From Pocillopora verrucosa (Eukaryota > Cnidaria > Anthozoa > Scleractinia > Pocilloporidae): 64,000 nucleotides of DNA. A model generated the notes under the pieces. That model worked only from the letters and a program-made list of their open reading frames with translations. It ran no database searches and had not been told where the DNA came from. Positions 46,739 to 59,556 of this stretch are shown in pieces (within the stretch, counting starts at the first letter, position 1; every line of letters starts with the position of its first letter). The stretch covers positions 4,167,938 through 4,231,937 of the forward strand of contig NC_089312.1 in assembly GCF_036669915.1 (NCBI RefSeq), in the 5' to 3' direction. The position numbers and the translations under genes were made by a program.

Positions 46739-49700
46739 TTATGCCTTCGTTTTTACTTTCATCACGGTACGTTTTAGTGAGTAATGAGGCCCCCTAAAGG
46801 TGTACCAATTGACTCCATCAGCAAAAGTGGTATGGGGACCATTGAGGTACAATCCGTTCAGATTGGACCTATGGCAATTTCTGCACCACCAGGCTCCCTT
46901 AAAAAGTTGGGCGCAGCTGGGTAGGTCATTACGATAATCATTGTCTTGATCTCTTGTAGAAAACTGCATATTGCTGAAATGAAAAAAAGTTCGTTTAAGC
47001 TCGTTCCTAACATACTTGAATACGTAGAGATTCTTTTCTATTAAAAACTATGCAACTTAGTCGTATGAAGTTATGTGGATAAATTCCCATAAGGACAGGA
47101 GAGATAAACATGCAAGTAGACAAACAGATAGACAATCCAAGATCCTACAGCCAACTTGCCAACTTGGTTTGCCAGTTGATTGCAACTTTAACATCAGCAT
47201 ACACTGATTGTAATAGATTCTTTATTTCGTTCTTTCTATATTTCAGCTTTTAACTGGCTTTCTAAACCTCGTTATTCCAACCGTAAAAATTTTTAACAGC
47301 CGTATGGTTTTTTTTCCTATGACATATCTTGAAATTGGAAAAAAAACACCGTAATCTCAGTTGTGGTTTTAAGGAAACTGGAGTTTCCCTGATGATTGTA
47401 GGAGTAGCAACCAGACAACCAAATAGAACTCAAGAGAGATTGAAATAAGCTGATGGCTGCGCAATTTTTTTTTCAGTCGTCGACCAAAAATTTAAACACC
47501 ACTTAACGTTTTTGTGCGAATGTAACATCCGGCTTCAAGTTTGAAATCCAATCAAAGCCTGTAAGATTTTCAGTTTCGTTCGGTGTCAGTATACTAATGA
47601 CCCATTAATCACAACGTGCTTCCCCTCAGCCGGTAATGAATCATCTCCGTTCTTTGAATACAATTTCATTGAGTCTCCAGCCTTTCTTTATGACATCCAT
47701 TCTTTGGGGATTATGCTTAAAATTTCAATATCAAATTCATAATAAACCTAGTAATTGACGTAATTTTGGTTTTATCAACGGACTTGATAATGTAAATTGG
47801 CCACCGTAAATATTTACAAAGCTGACGTTAGCCCTTCGTCAGTGGAAACTGGTAATTGAGGGTTTCTTACTGCAATGGATGTAGCATTGCAGTAATAGCG
47901 TCACCAGCCCTTCCATTATATCCTCCAATCGAAAGCCATAGGGTTAGGGTCAGCTACTATTCGAAAGCAAACACCGAATCTAGATAATATTCTTTTTGCA
48001 CTTTTCATTTACCTTACGGAATATCCCTCAGCCATAGAGTCACCAGCAGTACCATTGTATCCTCTAATCAAAAGCCGGTACTTGTCGGCCTCGTCTGCCA
48101 CCTTAAAAGTCGTGTACTCAGCGTAGGTGATGTTCCCTTCAAAGTCTTCCAAGTCAACTCTGAGCATGACGTCATCAGAGTCTGTCAAACGATGTATATT
48201 GTCGTTTCCAAGCCAGAACTCGCCACTCAGATTTCCAAAGCCGTTTTTGTAGGATTCCCATCCACGATAGAAGTCAACAGAGCCGTCCAAACGTCTCTGA
48301 AAAACAGTCCAACCTCCACTTTCCGTTGTCATGTCACACAACACTTGTATCGAATCGCCACCATCTGGATTGATGGTATATACGCCACTGGAATTCCAAC
48401 CGTCTCGAAGCAGTTCGGCGCAGCTTTTTCGTTCTATAACAGTACAATGGTAAGAAAAAACCACGGTAATTTTGTGAATTAGACATTCATAAAAGACAGA
48501 GCTGAACACTTTAAGAGCCAATTGAAACCAGTTCGGAAATAGGAAGCTCGAGGCAGATTTGGGATTTAGTAGACATAGCCACTCTCTAAACTCTATCCAC
48601 AATGCTCTAGTCAAACCACATTTCAATAACTGCTGTAAGGTCTGTGACACCATCGGAAAAGGCTACTCTGACATAGTAAAAAAGTAGCAAAATAGGTCTG
48701 CCAGACTCATGCATGTGAGCAACAATACTCACAAGGCTCTTAGTTCCTTAGCTAGGAAACCTTAAACAGTCAGAGAGTTAGCTCAAAATGTCGGGAGTTG
48801 TTTAAGTGCCTAACTGCTCGGCACCAAGATGTCTCGCTGAATTTTTCCCAAGAAATAGTGGCACTACTCAATACAATCGCAGGGGTTCCTCTATCTCACT
48901 GCAGCTACTTTTATTCAAAGAAATATTTTACCTATTAGGGTAGATATCACTTTATATTCCAACTGGAACAAAACTCGCTAAATATTCACCTTTACATAGA
49001 AACCCATCGCCTTTATATCCATCCTTGCACAGGCAGCTGTATGACCCTTCAGAATTGTTACATATGGCGTTCACGTGACAGGCATGCTTTCCGTCTGTGC
49101 ACTCGTCCAAATCTACAAAATATTAACCTACCTCCATTTCTGATCTCTCTCAAAACCGCAGAATAAAAAGGGATCACAGCATCATGAAGTAGGTAATGCT
49201 AAACTTATTACACGCATTCACCTGATTCACACTTGTCTCCGGTAAATCCCGGTGAGCAAACGCAGAGATAGGTTTCGTGTTCAAAATCTGAATAACATCG
49301 TGAGTTTGGAGGACACTGAGCGGTAGCACATGGATTCTTTAATAGAATGCAAAAGAAAATAATGCGTAGATTAAACGAAAAGAAACAACTTGTTTTGGTT
49401 TTTCGAAAGATATTCAGAAGCCAAACAGATCTTTACATGAATAAAGGTATCAAAGAAAGAAAAGATGGACATAAACTTCTTTATTGATTGGTTTAAGTTT
49501 CTAATTGAATGTGGAAAATTGTCCAAATATCATCGTACACGCAACCCTTGGCAGATTAAACATTTTAGCAATATCTCTCACAGCTACCAAATTTACATAA
49601 CGTAACCTTGCCCAATCGGCTGTCCATACGCAGGCGCTTCAATATGACCATGAATCACTCTTTGAACCAAGTTTCACAGCTTGAAGCGGGCAACGACAAA

Positions 49701-50869
49701 TTATAGAGTTTTCTTGATGTAATATCAGAAGGTTAGCTATTAGATGGAATTTCCATCGCCGTCAAGAGGTTTTTCCGAGTTTTGCGACGTTTTGAGCCAA
49801 CATTTCGTGGTCCAAAAATCACGAGATTCATCTCTCAATTATCAAAAAGCGATATGTCTATTTTCATGTTATGCTTTTCACTACACCCCCTCCCCATGAT
49901 ACCTTTGTTGCACGGTAAAGGAAGTCTTGTCGTGCCCTCAAGTCATCTGGATCTCTAACACCATCGGAATCATTTAGCTCGCACAAGTAATCACCATTCT
50001 CATTTGGACCAAAGTTGTATGATTCACACTTGACTTCAATGAAACATTGTATTTCACAAATCTCTGCTGTCTTTGCTCTCGGTGTGCTGATCACGTGATT
50101 CAAGAGAGCCTTGTTTGCAACTGGCTCTTCAAACTCCTTTGTTATGCATGGAACTATTTAAGATTCACAACACCGAACAACTATAAATTATTGATTTCTA
50201 AGAATTGCAAACAATTTCTGGTTTCTAGTATGGATTCTTCATAAATAGAAAGGTTTCGATTTTAGTTAACAGCGAGACAATAAAGATTAAAACCTCACAT
50301 TGCAGCTCGGAACATTTTGGGCACCAACTTTATAAGCCATACTATTTTATGGTCTCTTTATAAATGAAAAAGTTTCGCAATGACTTGACAGTGAGCTCCA
50401 CTGCGAGACAAGAAGGCTTAATGTAAAAGACTGGTGCACCGACTTTGTGAAGTTATCAAAAGATCACATATCCAATCATAATTTGGCAAACACCGGCTAG
50501 AAAGGGTGATGAAATAAAGATAAAGAAATTTTTTTATTTGAGCCATGGGCTTTGCTTTCGAAACTTTTTTTGATAAAAAGTAATCGTTATCATGAAAGTT
50601 TAGATTGAGATGTAAAAGTCAAAATAGGTGACGAAAAACAATATAGTTTAGCAAACAGTTGCCATTATTTAAATTGAACTAAAAATCTAAAACCTGCATT
50701 TATCTTTCAATGAATAAAAATTATGAAATAATTAACTAAATCTATAGAAATAAGAAATTGTGTGGAAAAATAAAATCATAATCCTCTTACCTACATCTGA
50801 GAGGCCACTCCACAAAAGCCTCTCTAAAACCACGAAAAGAAACATGATACATAACTGAAAACAATTCAT
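46739..50869 (-). CDS. FReD copy F: intact chimeric PAN-EGF-EGF-fibrinogen secreted protein
   Basis: Six exons join in frame: 50791-50869 (signal peptide), 49903-50153 (PAN, CEIQCFIEVKC pattern), 49222-49336 (EGF), 48990-49112 (Ca-type EGF with DLDEC start and CNNSEGSYSC hydroxylation-type motif), 48013-48433 and 46739-46973 (fibrinogen), total 407 residues. All introns are GT-AG. The first four exons and most of the fifth are class 1, but the end of exon 5, the intron relic and the last exon ([11 protein letters not shown], ending VKTKA) are class 2. It is thus the reciprocal of copy A. The last exon has WWCRNC, giving an extra Cys where D has WWYRNC. Secretion and calcium-dependent ligand binding are expected from the domains. 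Confidence 0.9.
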
Positions 50870-51119
50870 GGAATCTAGGATGAACTGCAAGTAACTGAAG
50901 ATAAACCGTCTTTGAAGCCCCACAGGTTCAACGATTATTCTGTTATTGCCAAAAGGCTGGCCCTATTGTAATGCATCACCGACAAATTTTGTCTGTTTTA
51001 TGAGTGGCGTGTTAATTTTCATTTAAATAATGTTTACGATATTGATGAATTCTCTTTTGCATTAACAATAATATTTCTGCTAATTAATTTTTGATGACCT
51101 CCTCACCCCAATGGAGAAC

Positions 51120-51295
51120 TTTACTCCCATACCAGGTCTTTGAAAAACAAAATAAAAAAATATTTTGAAGTTTTCTCTTCTTGTCACGGACAAACGAAAA
51201 AGCAGAAATTCTGAGTCCTCCGTGAAAAATCGAATCTCCAACCGGATTCCGCGCTCCGAAGCTCTACCACTGAGCCTAAAACTCTCTATCATGGG
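51120..51295 (-). mobile_element. tRNA-derived SINE relic upstream of copy F
   Basis: It is orthologous in position to the relic at 42890-43060 and slightly better preserved (GGCTCAGTGGTAGAGC A-box-like block, GGAGATTCGATTTTTC). It ends near ACCTGGTATGGGAGTAAAG on the minus strand. Confidence 0.5.
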
Positions 51296-51563
51296 CTAGG
51301 TCGTTAACATTTTCACATCTGACACGCATTAAGCTAAGATCAGCGATGAGCAAATCGTCATGTCCGAAAATGGCACAAGTAAACGACCGTGATAAGAGAA
51401 ACAGAAGTGTATTCGAAAAGCTTTTGTCAGTCGGCTTGTGTGGATGAAGAACGATGTCTGCCTTACAAATTTAGAACTATAAAGGTGTACCCAGAGAAAT
51501 TCAAGTGTCAGCTGAGTGCTCTGATCGATTTTCTGGATTTGACAATTTGACTAAGGATGAGGG

Positions 51564-52257
51564 TTAACAACACACGTGAAAAAATATCGTAGTTTTTTTT
51601 ACGTGTGTTAATATAGCCAATCAGCTGTTTGGCCTTTGGCACCACTCGGTCAGGTTGATGAATTAATGGCAAAGCGATTCACGATTCTCAATACAAATTG
51701 TTTGCCGGAGCTTTCTCGAATTATGGCGGCTAAAACACCAAAAAATCCGTATCGCTGACAGACAATGAGGTTCAAACTTTCCTAGAAGGGGAAGAAAACC
51801 AATATACCAAAAGAAAATCCCGAAAGTTACGTATTCAGTGGCTTTGGTGTTAGCATTTCTCTCGGCTGAGAATGAAAATCGACAACTGGAAGATTTGCCA
51901 CAAGCCGATTTTGGCCGTTTACCTGAAAGACTTCTTCTGACGTTAAGGACAAAGTCAATAAATGAGAATTTTTTAAATTGAAAATTACGACCATTGTTGT
52001 TTTTGTAATCATGATTCAACGCATTTTTCCATCTTAGAGTTAGCGCCAACGCACTCTACGAACTTTCGATTCATTTATTTTCATTCATTAATGAAGTCGG
52101 CTTTTCTCCTCAGTAAAGGGCTATTGTGTTTATATGATAAACAAAACAATACATGGTTGCTTTAAGATATGGAATTTCTCTTCTCGTGTGCAACTCGACA
52201 ACTCACTCGTTCGCTGCGCTCACTCGTGAGCTATTCCATATCGTGCGCCCATGTATT
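51564..52257 (+). mobile_element. element with hairpin ends and a Crypton/ZMYM-like ORF relic
   Basis: The left end folds on itself (TTAACAACACACGT to ACGTGTGTTAA, 51564-51611), and so does the right end (AATACATGG to CCCATGTATT with an inner GATATGGAAT/ATTCCATATC, 52149-52257). Between them the plus strand encodes, in two frames, SLTDNEVQTFLEGEENQYTK and then ENENRQLEDLPQADFGRL followed by LRTKS. This resembles the N-terminal region of Crypton-derived KIAA1958/ZMYM-type proteins. The recombinase core is absent. Insertion replaced the expected upstream flank of copy F. The family assignment is tentative. Confidence 0.4.
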
Positions 52258-52514
52258 ATTCTCTATTTATCAAACGGCGTAAACGAGAGGAGTCGCCTTG
52301 GGGCAGAATCTACAAGAAAGCCCGGTCCAAAATAATTGAAGGTAGAGTTGTCCTTTTCTCTACTTTACTTTGCCCACTTTTCCTTTCTTTTTTTTTTCCA
52401 ATGAATTTTTGGACCTCGTTTTATCAAACGTAAATTCATCTACCCCGCTGAGCCTTCCAAATGATTTTGTTGACGGTAACATTTAGATAATAAGGTTATT
52501 TTACTGGACAATAA
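52258..52514. other. class 2 intron remnant
   Basis: AGCCCGGTCCAAAATAATT and following sequence match the 3' part of the first intron of class 2 genes (compare 28385-28510). No coding sequence is present. Confidence 0.4.
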
Positions 52515-52650
52515 TCATCGTTGGAGTAGAACGATCGCAACAAGTTTATTGTAATTAATTACCTTTATTTCTCTGTAAATGAAATCTTTATCTTCCGTGA
52601 AGTTAACGAGTCCAGCTAATCGATCAGAGCCGCTTAGTTGACACTTAATT
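52515..52650 (-). pseudogene. 3' fragment of a class 2 PAN exon
   Basis: The minus strand encodes [19 protein letters not shown] followed by FIYREIK and a GTAATT donor-like site, matching residues about 80-107 of copy D. The 5' part of the exon, including the signal peptide, is replaced by sequence resembling the 3' flank of class 1 genes (TAATTGAAATAGTAGTCTTG). It marks a deletion junction between two former gene copies. Confidence 0.7.
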
Positions 52651-54334
52651 AAAACGTAATTGAAATAGTAGTCTTGAAATACGTTTTGCCACCTAAGTGA
52701 TTCAGTTCGTAATTTGAAGAAGAGTGGAAAGGTATCAAAGGTTAAATCAACGAAATACATCGGAAAACTACAAAAGGCGGGGCGTGATGCAAACATAGGT
52801 TACGCTTTCGAAAATTTTTAATTACCCGAATCCCTTAGAAGAATTATGTCATTATTCATTAAGTGTTGATAGCTTTGAGGTGAACCTTTCAAATTTTGTA
52901 GGTTTTCCCTTTCAGTCAGAAAACAAGCAAGAAAAATCTGAAGAGAACTGTGTCAAGGATAGTATTCTTCTACACTACTGTGGCGATATCTTTTCGACTG
53001 AGAAGGTAAATTTACATTATTTTAGGCGATTAACTGTGATTAACTGCTTGGCTAAACGAACTATGTTGGGAAACTAAACTCATAAAACTTGCTTGTATAA
53101 CAGGAAAGAGGAAATGCTCTGTTTCCACCGACCAGGGATCTAAATATAGCAACTGGACTCTGGACCAACCGAGATACATTTCGTTGGACTTAATTACTTT
53201 CGTATTTATACTTTATTATACTCACGAGTGTAGTTGGTCAATGTAAATAGCCTTAGTACATCGTGCATGTAGAAGTCGAACGTGAACCAGATTTGCAGCT
53301 GCAAAGCCATTTTTCGTTTTTCTTTAAAAGGTTACGCAAACAATACGTAAGGCAAGTAAACGATGAACTTTACACTCGAGTGCAGCTTACTAAAATATAA
53401 ATGACAATATGTACACTTGACTTGTCTTCATCTTCTTTATAAAAGCTTTAAATTGCATTAAAGAAATTTACATCAAGTTTGTACCATGTCATCCAAAATA
53501 AGAAATGACTGGCTTTCAGCTATTTTACTTCACATCATATGATACGACGAGAAAAGTTACCGGCTGTAGGTAGTAAGGGAGACTGAACGTCCTTGTTTCA
53601 TCTTTACGGTGTTTATTGGAAATAAATGACAATTGCAAAGCGGTGTTTTATGTTCTGTGAAGTCGTTCACCTACTGGTCACAGGATGGGTATTTGGGCCA
53701 AACACAAGGGGTTGGTGAAGAAAATCATCGCTTGCGGATCTTTCTTGAGAGCTTATCGAGCGGTGCCCTGTAGTGTGCGTAACCTGAAACCAAGTGAAGC
53801 TGTGGTAGAGCTGTGAGTGAAGCATTTTTTGTTTTGTTTAAGCTTTTTGTTTCTTCAGGAGGCTCTTCGTCTCTCTTGGTCTCTTTAATATTACCACCTA
53901 TATCACCCTTTTACATGAAATTATATACATCAAATCTTCATTTACCTACGCTTTTGTTCCAAACCGTAATTTCAGTCTTTAAACATACCTTACATATAAT
54001 TTCTATCTCTTAAACTTAATATTTTGGGATAAATTATCACGACTAAACACAAATGCACGGCATTCATTTTCAATAAAAGAGTGGAATTTACTAAAGGTCA
54101 GAGAAGTGTGGCACATCTAAAAAACTGATTTTCTCTTCTCACATTGAGGGCCCTAAATTAACCTTTCACTGATTTACGAAACCAAATTGACTTTCAGATT
54201 AGACATATTCAAGACCTACTTCTCTTAACATTAACTACTGTTAGCTGTTAGCTTTAATAATAAATGTTCCATATCTGTGATGGTAATCCACAGTGAAACT
54301 GTAAACCAGAACGTCGAGCAGCATTTAGTTATTT
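52651..54334. other. spacer and 3' flank of copy G
   Basis: Bases 53451-53690 are duplicated around 61430-61580 and 63090-63160, where the second copy is split by a large insertion. Bases 53900-54334 are the conserved 3' flank of class 1 last exons. No gene was found. Confidence 0.5.
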
Positions 54335-57300
54335 TCAATTTGAAGGCCTCATTTTCATCTCGGTACGTTTCAGGGAGTACCAAGCTCCTCTGAAAGAATT
54401 CCAAGAGACACCATTTGCAGGCGAATCACTGAATGATCCTCCACGATATAAGCCGTTGAGGTTTGAATGATGACAATCGTTGTACCACCAAGCTCCTTGG
54501 AACAACAGAGCACAGTTCTGACCGCTCAAGTCGTTGTCCACATCTTTCGTTGTAAACGACATATTGCTATAATAAATCATTTATTAATTATAAGGCAATC
54601 AATCAGAAAATCAATCAGGCAATAAGTCAATCACTCCGTTAATCGATCAGTCATTTAGTTCTTAAGTCAATTAATCTGTCAATTTTTCAGTAAATCAAAA
54701 ATTTATTCAGTCAGTCTCTGAATCATTAAGTCTAATATTGTTTCAACTAATCATCCGCCCTAGTGAGCAATTAGTCAATCGATATATCAATTCTTCATAC
54801 TCATATGGTTAGGGTCAGTCAGTAATCGCGGGCAAACACCTGATCTAGATAATATCCCTTTTGCACTTTGTGATTCCGATTTCATTTACCTTAGGGAAAG
54901 TCCCTCTGCCATAGAGTCACCAGCAGTACCCCTGTATCCTCCAATCAAAAGCCGGTACTTGTCGGCCTCGTCTGCCACCTTAAAAGTCGTGTACTCAGCG
55001 TAGGTGATGTTCCCTTCAAAGTCTTCCAGGTCAACTCTCAATATGACGTCATCAGAGTCTGTCAAACGATTTATATTGTCGTTTCCAAGCCAGAACTCGC
55101 CACTCAGATTTCCAAAGCCGTTTTTGTAGGATTCCCATCCACGATAGAAGTTAACAGAGCCGTCCAAACGTTTCTGAAAAACAGTCCAACCTTCACCTTC
55201 CGTTGTCATGTCACATAACACTTGGATCGAATTGTCACCATCTGGATTGATGGTATATACGCCACTGGAATTCCAACCGTCTCGAAGCAGTTCGGCGCAG
55301 CTTTTTCGTTCTATAACAGTACAATGGTAGCAAAAAAACCAAAAAAATTACAAACAATTAAAAACAAACAAACAAACGATACCACCTCATTTATTTTCAT
55401 CAATTTGCTAACCTAGGTTTTTTATTTGCCGCCAAGTCAAAGTTGTAAATGTATCAGGCTACGGTAATTTTGTGAATTAGACATTCATAAAAGACAGAGC
55501 TGAACACTTTAAGAGCCAATTGAAACCAGTTCGGAAATAGGAGGCTTGAGGCAGATTTGGGATTTAGTAGACATAGCCACTCTATCCACAATGCTCTAGT
55601 CAAACGACATTTCAATAACTGCTGTAAGGTCTGTGACACCATTGGAAAAGGCTACTCTGACATAGTAAAAAAGTAGCGAAATAGGTCTGCCAGACTCATG
55701 CATGTGAGCAACAATATTCACAAGGCTCTTAGTTCCTTAGGCTAGGAAACCTTAAACAGTTAGAGAGTTAGCTCAAAATGTCGGGAGTTGTTTAAAGTGC
55801 CTAACTGCTCGGCACCAAGATGTCTCGCTGAATTTTTCCTAAGAAAGAGTGGCACTACTCAATACAATCTCAGGGGCTCCTCTATCTCACTGCAGCTACT
55901 TTTATTCAAAGAAATATTTTACCTATTAGGGTAGATATCACTTTATATCCCAACTGGAACAAAAATCGCTAAATATTCACCTTCACATAGAAACCCATCG
56001 CCTTTATATCCATCCTTGCACAGGCAGCTGTATGACCCTTCAGAATTGTTACATATGGCGTTCACGTGACAGGCATGCTTTCCGTCTGTGCACTCGTCCA
56101 AATCTACAAAATATTAACCTACCTCCATTTCTGATCTCTCTCAAAACCGCAGAAGAAAGTGATCACAGCATCATGAAGTAGGTAATGCTAAACTTATTAC
56201 ACTCATTCACCTGATTCACACTTGTCTCCGGTAAATCCCGGTGAGCAAACGCAGAGATAGGTTTCGTGTTCAAAATCTGAATAACATCGTGAGTTTGGAG
56301 GACATTGAGCGGTAGCACATGGATTCTTTAATAGAATGCAAAAGAAAATAATGCGTAGATTAAACGAAAAGAACCAACTTGTTTTGGTTTTTCGAAAGAT
56401 CGCTACATGAATAAAGGTATGTAAGAAAGAAAAGATGACACAAACTTCTTTATTAATTGGTTTAAGTTTCTAATTGGATGTGGAACATGGTCCAAATATC
56501 ATCGTACACGCAACCCTTGGCAGATTAAACATTTTAGCAATATCTCTCACAGCTACCAAATTTACATAACGTAACCTTGCCCAATCGGCTCTCCACATGC
56601 AGGCGCTTCAATATGACCATAAATAACTCTTTGAACCAAGTTTCACAGCTTGAAACAGGCAACGACAAATTATAGAGTTTTCTTGATGTAATATCAGAAG
56701 GTTAGCTATTAGATGGAATTTCCATCGCCGTCAAGAGGTTTTTCCGAGTTTTGCGACGTTTTGAGCCAACATTTCGTGGTCCAAAAATTACGAAATTCAT
56801 CTCTCAATTATCAAAAAGCGATTTCTCTATTTTCATGTTATGCTTTTCACTACACCCCCTCCCCATGATACCTTTGTTGCACGGTGAAGGAAGTCTTGTC
56901 TTGCCCTCAAGTCATCTGGATCTCTAACACCATCGGAGTCACTCAGCTCGCACAAGTAATCACCATTGTCATTTGGTCCAAAGTTGTATGATTCACACTT
57001 GACTTCAATGAAACATTGTATTTCACAACTCTCTGCTGTCTTTGCTATCGGTGTGCTGATCACGTGATTCAGGAGAGCCTTGTTTGCAACTTTCTCTTCA
57101 AACTCCTTTGTTATGCATGGAACTATTTAAGATTCACAACACCGAACAACTATCAATTATTTATTTCTAAGAATCGCGAACAATTTCTGGTTTCTTGTAT
57201 GGAGTCTTTATAAGTAGAAACGTTTCGATTTTAGTTGACAGCGAGACAATAATGATCAAATGCCCACGTTGTAGTTCGGAACATTTGGGGCACAGACTTT

Positions 57301-57811
57301 ATGAGCCATACTATAACGTGGTTTCTCTCTAAACAAAAAAGTTCGCAATGACTTGACAGCGAGCTCCACTGCGAGACAAGATGGCTTAATGTAAAAACAC
57401 TGGTGTACTGGATTTCTCAAGTTATCAAAAACTCACACGTTTAAACATAATTTGGCAAAAGCCGGTTAGCAAATGTAATGAAACGAAAAAGAAAATATTT
57501 TTTATTCGAGCTAATGGCTTTGCTCTCGAAACATTTGTTTTTTTTATCAATAGTAATCGTTACATCAGAGATTAGATTGAGATTGAGATTAGATAAATAG
57601 TTGCCATTATTTTATCGGGACTAAAATTTAAAACCTGTTCTTATCTTTCGATAAATGGGAAATTATCGTCGTCTTAACTGGATCTATGGAAATAAGAAAA
57701 TGTGTGGAAAAATACAATCATAATCCTCCTACCTACATCTGAGAGGCCACTACATGAAAGCCTCTCCAAAACCACGAAAAGAAACATGATGCATGACTGA
57801 AAACAATTCAT
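54335..57811 (-). CDS. FReD copy G: intact class 1 PAN-EGF-EGF-fibrinogen secreted protein
   Basis: Six open exons join in frame: 57733-57811 (signal peptide MNCFQSCIMFLFVV), 56872-57122 (PAN), 56211-56325 (EGF), 55981-56103 (Ca-type EGF, six Cys), 54890-55310 and 54335-54566 (fibrinogen), giving 406 residues. Intron phases are 1, 0, 1, 1 and 2, and every site is GT-AG. The fibrinogen part keeps [20 protein letters not shown], the TKDVDND calcium loop and [12 protein letters not shown] and NITY are potential N-glycosylation sites; the NGT site of A, D and F is RGT here. This is the best reference for the full class 1 layout. Role as a secreted lectin-like recognition or matrix protein is inferred from domains. 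Confidence 0.92.
54590..54720. repeat. TCAA/TCAG tract in last intron of copy G
   Basis: Degenerate tetranucleotide repeats lie immediately upstream of the last exon, as in A, B, C and I. Confidence 0.6.
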
Positions 57812-59500
57812 TGAATCTAGGGTGAACTGCAAGTAGCTGAAGGAAACCTTCGCTTTGATTCCCTACAGGGAATACAATGATAATTCTGTCATTTTGACGA
57901 GGTTGGCTCTATTGTGATGCATTACCGACAAATTTTGTCTGTGTTATGAGTGGCGGGTTAATTTACATTTATAGAATGTTTAGGATAATGATGAATTCTC
58001 TTTTGTATTGACAAGCATATTTCTGTTGATTAATTATTAATGACCTCCTCGCCTCACAGGAGAACAAGGTCTTTGGAAAATTAAAAAAACAAAAATATTG
58101 GAAAGTCTTCTCTTCTTGTCACGAAAAATTTAATTTGTAGCGGCAAAACATAAACGGTAACCCATGCTATCTTAACACAATTTTCACATTATGTAAATTT
58201 AGGGATCACGAATGAAAAATCTCGACAATCCCTCTGATGAACCATTAGAGAATTATCTTTCATTTAAAACAAAAGCTGATATTTTCGAATTACATAAATT
58301 TGAAAGAAGCGCAGACAGGTTAGGTTAAAGTCAGTTCTTGCCAATGGCTTACGGTGTAAGCTTGGGTCATTTGGCGCAAAGAATAACTCCCGACCTATAA
58401 TGAAAACATCTTGATTTAATAAATAATTCAAAGGCTTAGATTGAAAACCATAATTTGTATCCAAAATTCTTTAAAATTCTTTGATGTTTATTTAAGAGAG
58501 AAGATACAAAATTATAGCAAGATTTAATAATGAAGGAGTCTTTGCTTAAACCACTTTGACCTTGGCCTTCCAAAAGAGTTACCCATTTTTTATTTCAGTT
58601 ATCAATATCTACAGTTCTACTAACTGTCAGAAAAAAATCAACTAAGGGTCCTCCCGAGGTACGGACCCCACATTAAAAAGACACATCCTCAATTATATGT
58701 TATTCAACCTGAGAAAAATGTCTGATAAAGCTATTTCGAAAAAAAAAAAGAAAAAAAGATCTGAAAACACAAGTACTGAACGTGAAGAGCATACATAGTA
58801 AAAGTAGGAAAAAAAAATTAGTTTACGGAAATCATATATGCCTGAAATCCGATCGAAGTTCTTTTTTTTCGGCTTCCAGACTCCTCAGAATTTTTTTGAG
58901 AATTCGAATGAAACAAAAGTGACCTACGAAAGTTTAGTTTAAGTCTAAATTACAGCATCTCTATGCTTGTAATCTCTTACGCTGAAACCATTCTGCCTGT
59001 AATACGCCGAGCAAGTATTTTTTTTTTATTACTTTTAAATGCAATCAACGCACAAACAAAAGTTGTTATACCTGTGAACATTCATCTAGTCACTGCTTGA
59101 GCTGAATAGGAGAGGTCTTGTCACGCTCCACTACCGTTGAAATTTTTCTAAAACTTTCATTTTATATCGCCTCGCCCGTATTTCAATGTTGCTTGGTGTT
59201 TGTAGAATGAACAGTAATTTTTTGTCAATGTTTTGCAACATTATGTGGGTGAAAGGGGATACTTTCAAATAACTTAATAGAGATAACTGAAAAAATTACT
59301 GTGTGTTATGTTAAGTGGAAGGGTTATCAATCTACCACCTTCTATAAAGGGGAGGCGAACCAATTAGTTTTGCCACTTCTCGTAAGTGTTAGGGGTAAGA
59401 TATTTATAGACTTAAATACAAAGCTTTTTGAGCATGACTATGTTTCCAATGCAAATTAAACATAGTTTTTATTATTCAAATTTCGAAGTCTAATAAAAAC
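57812..59500. other. upstream flank of copy G
   Basis: The first part matches class 1 upstream flanks, including a SINE 3' remnant near 58050-58130. Bases 59040-59470 match 43850-44290. It holds one copy of a 293-bp direct repeat (58671-58963). No gene is seen. Confidence 0.5.
58671..58963. repeat. 293-bp direct repeat, copy 1
   Basis: It is identical to 59951-60243 except for one base (C at 58953 against T at 60233). The sequence is AT-rich, starts CATTAAAAAGACAC and ends GCATCTCTA. No terminal inverted repeats are evident. Confidence 0.9.
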
Positions 59501-59556
59501 AGCGGAGAGTGTGTAAAGAGCTTAGAACTCACTGACAGAAAAACAAGAATTAAGGC

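Noticed and set aside
54335-57811. Bacterial or viral origin of the lectin-like genes
   Set aside because: Consistent GT-AG introns, fixed phases and animal-type PAN, EGF and fibrinogen modules show ordinary animal genes.
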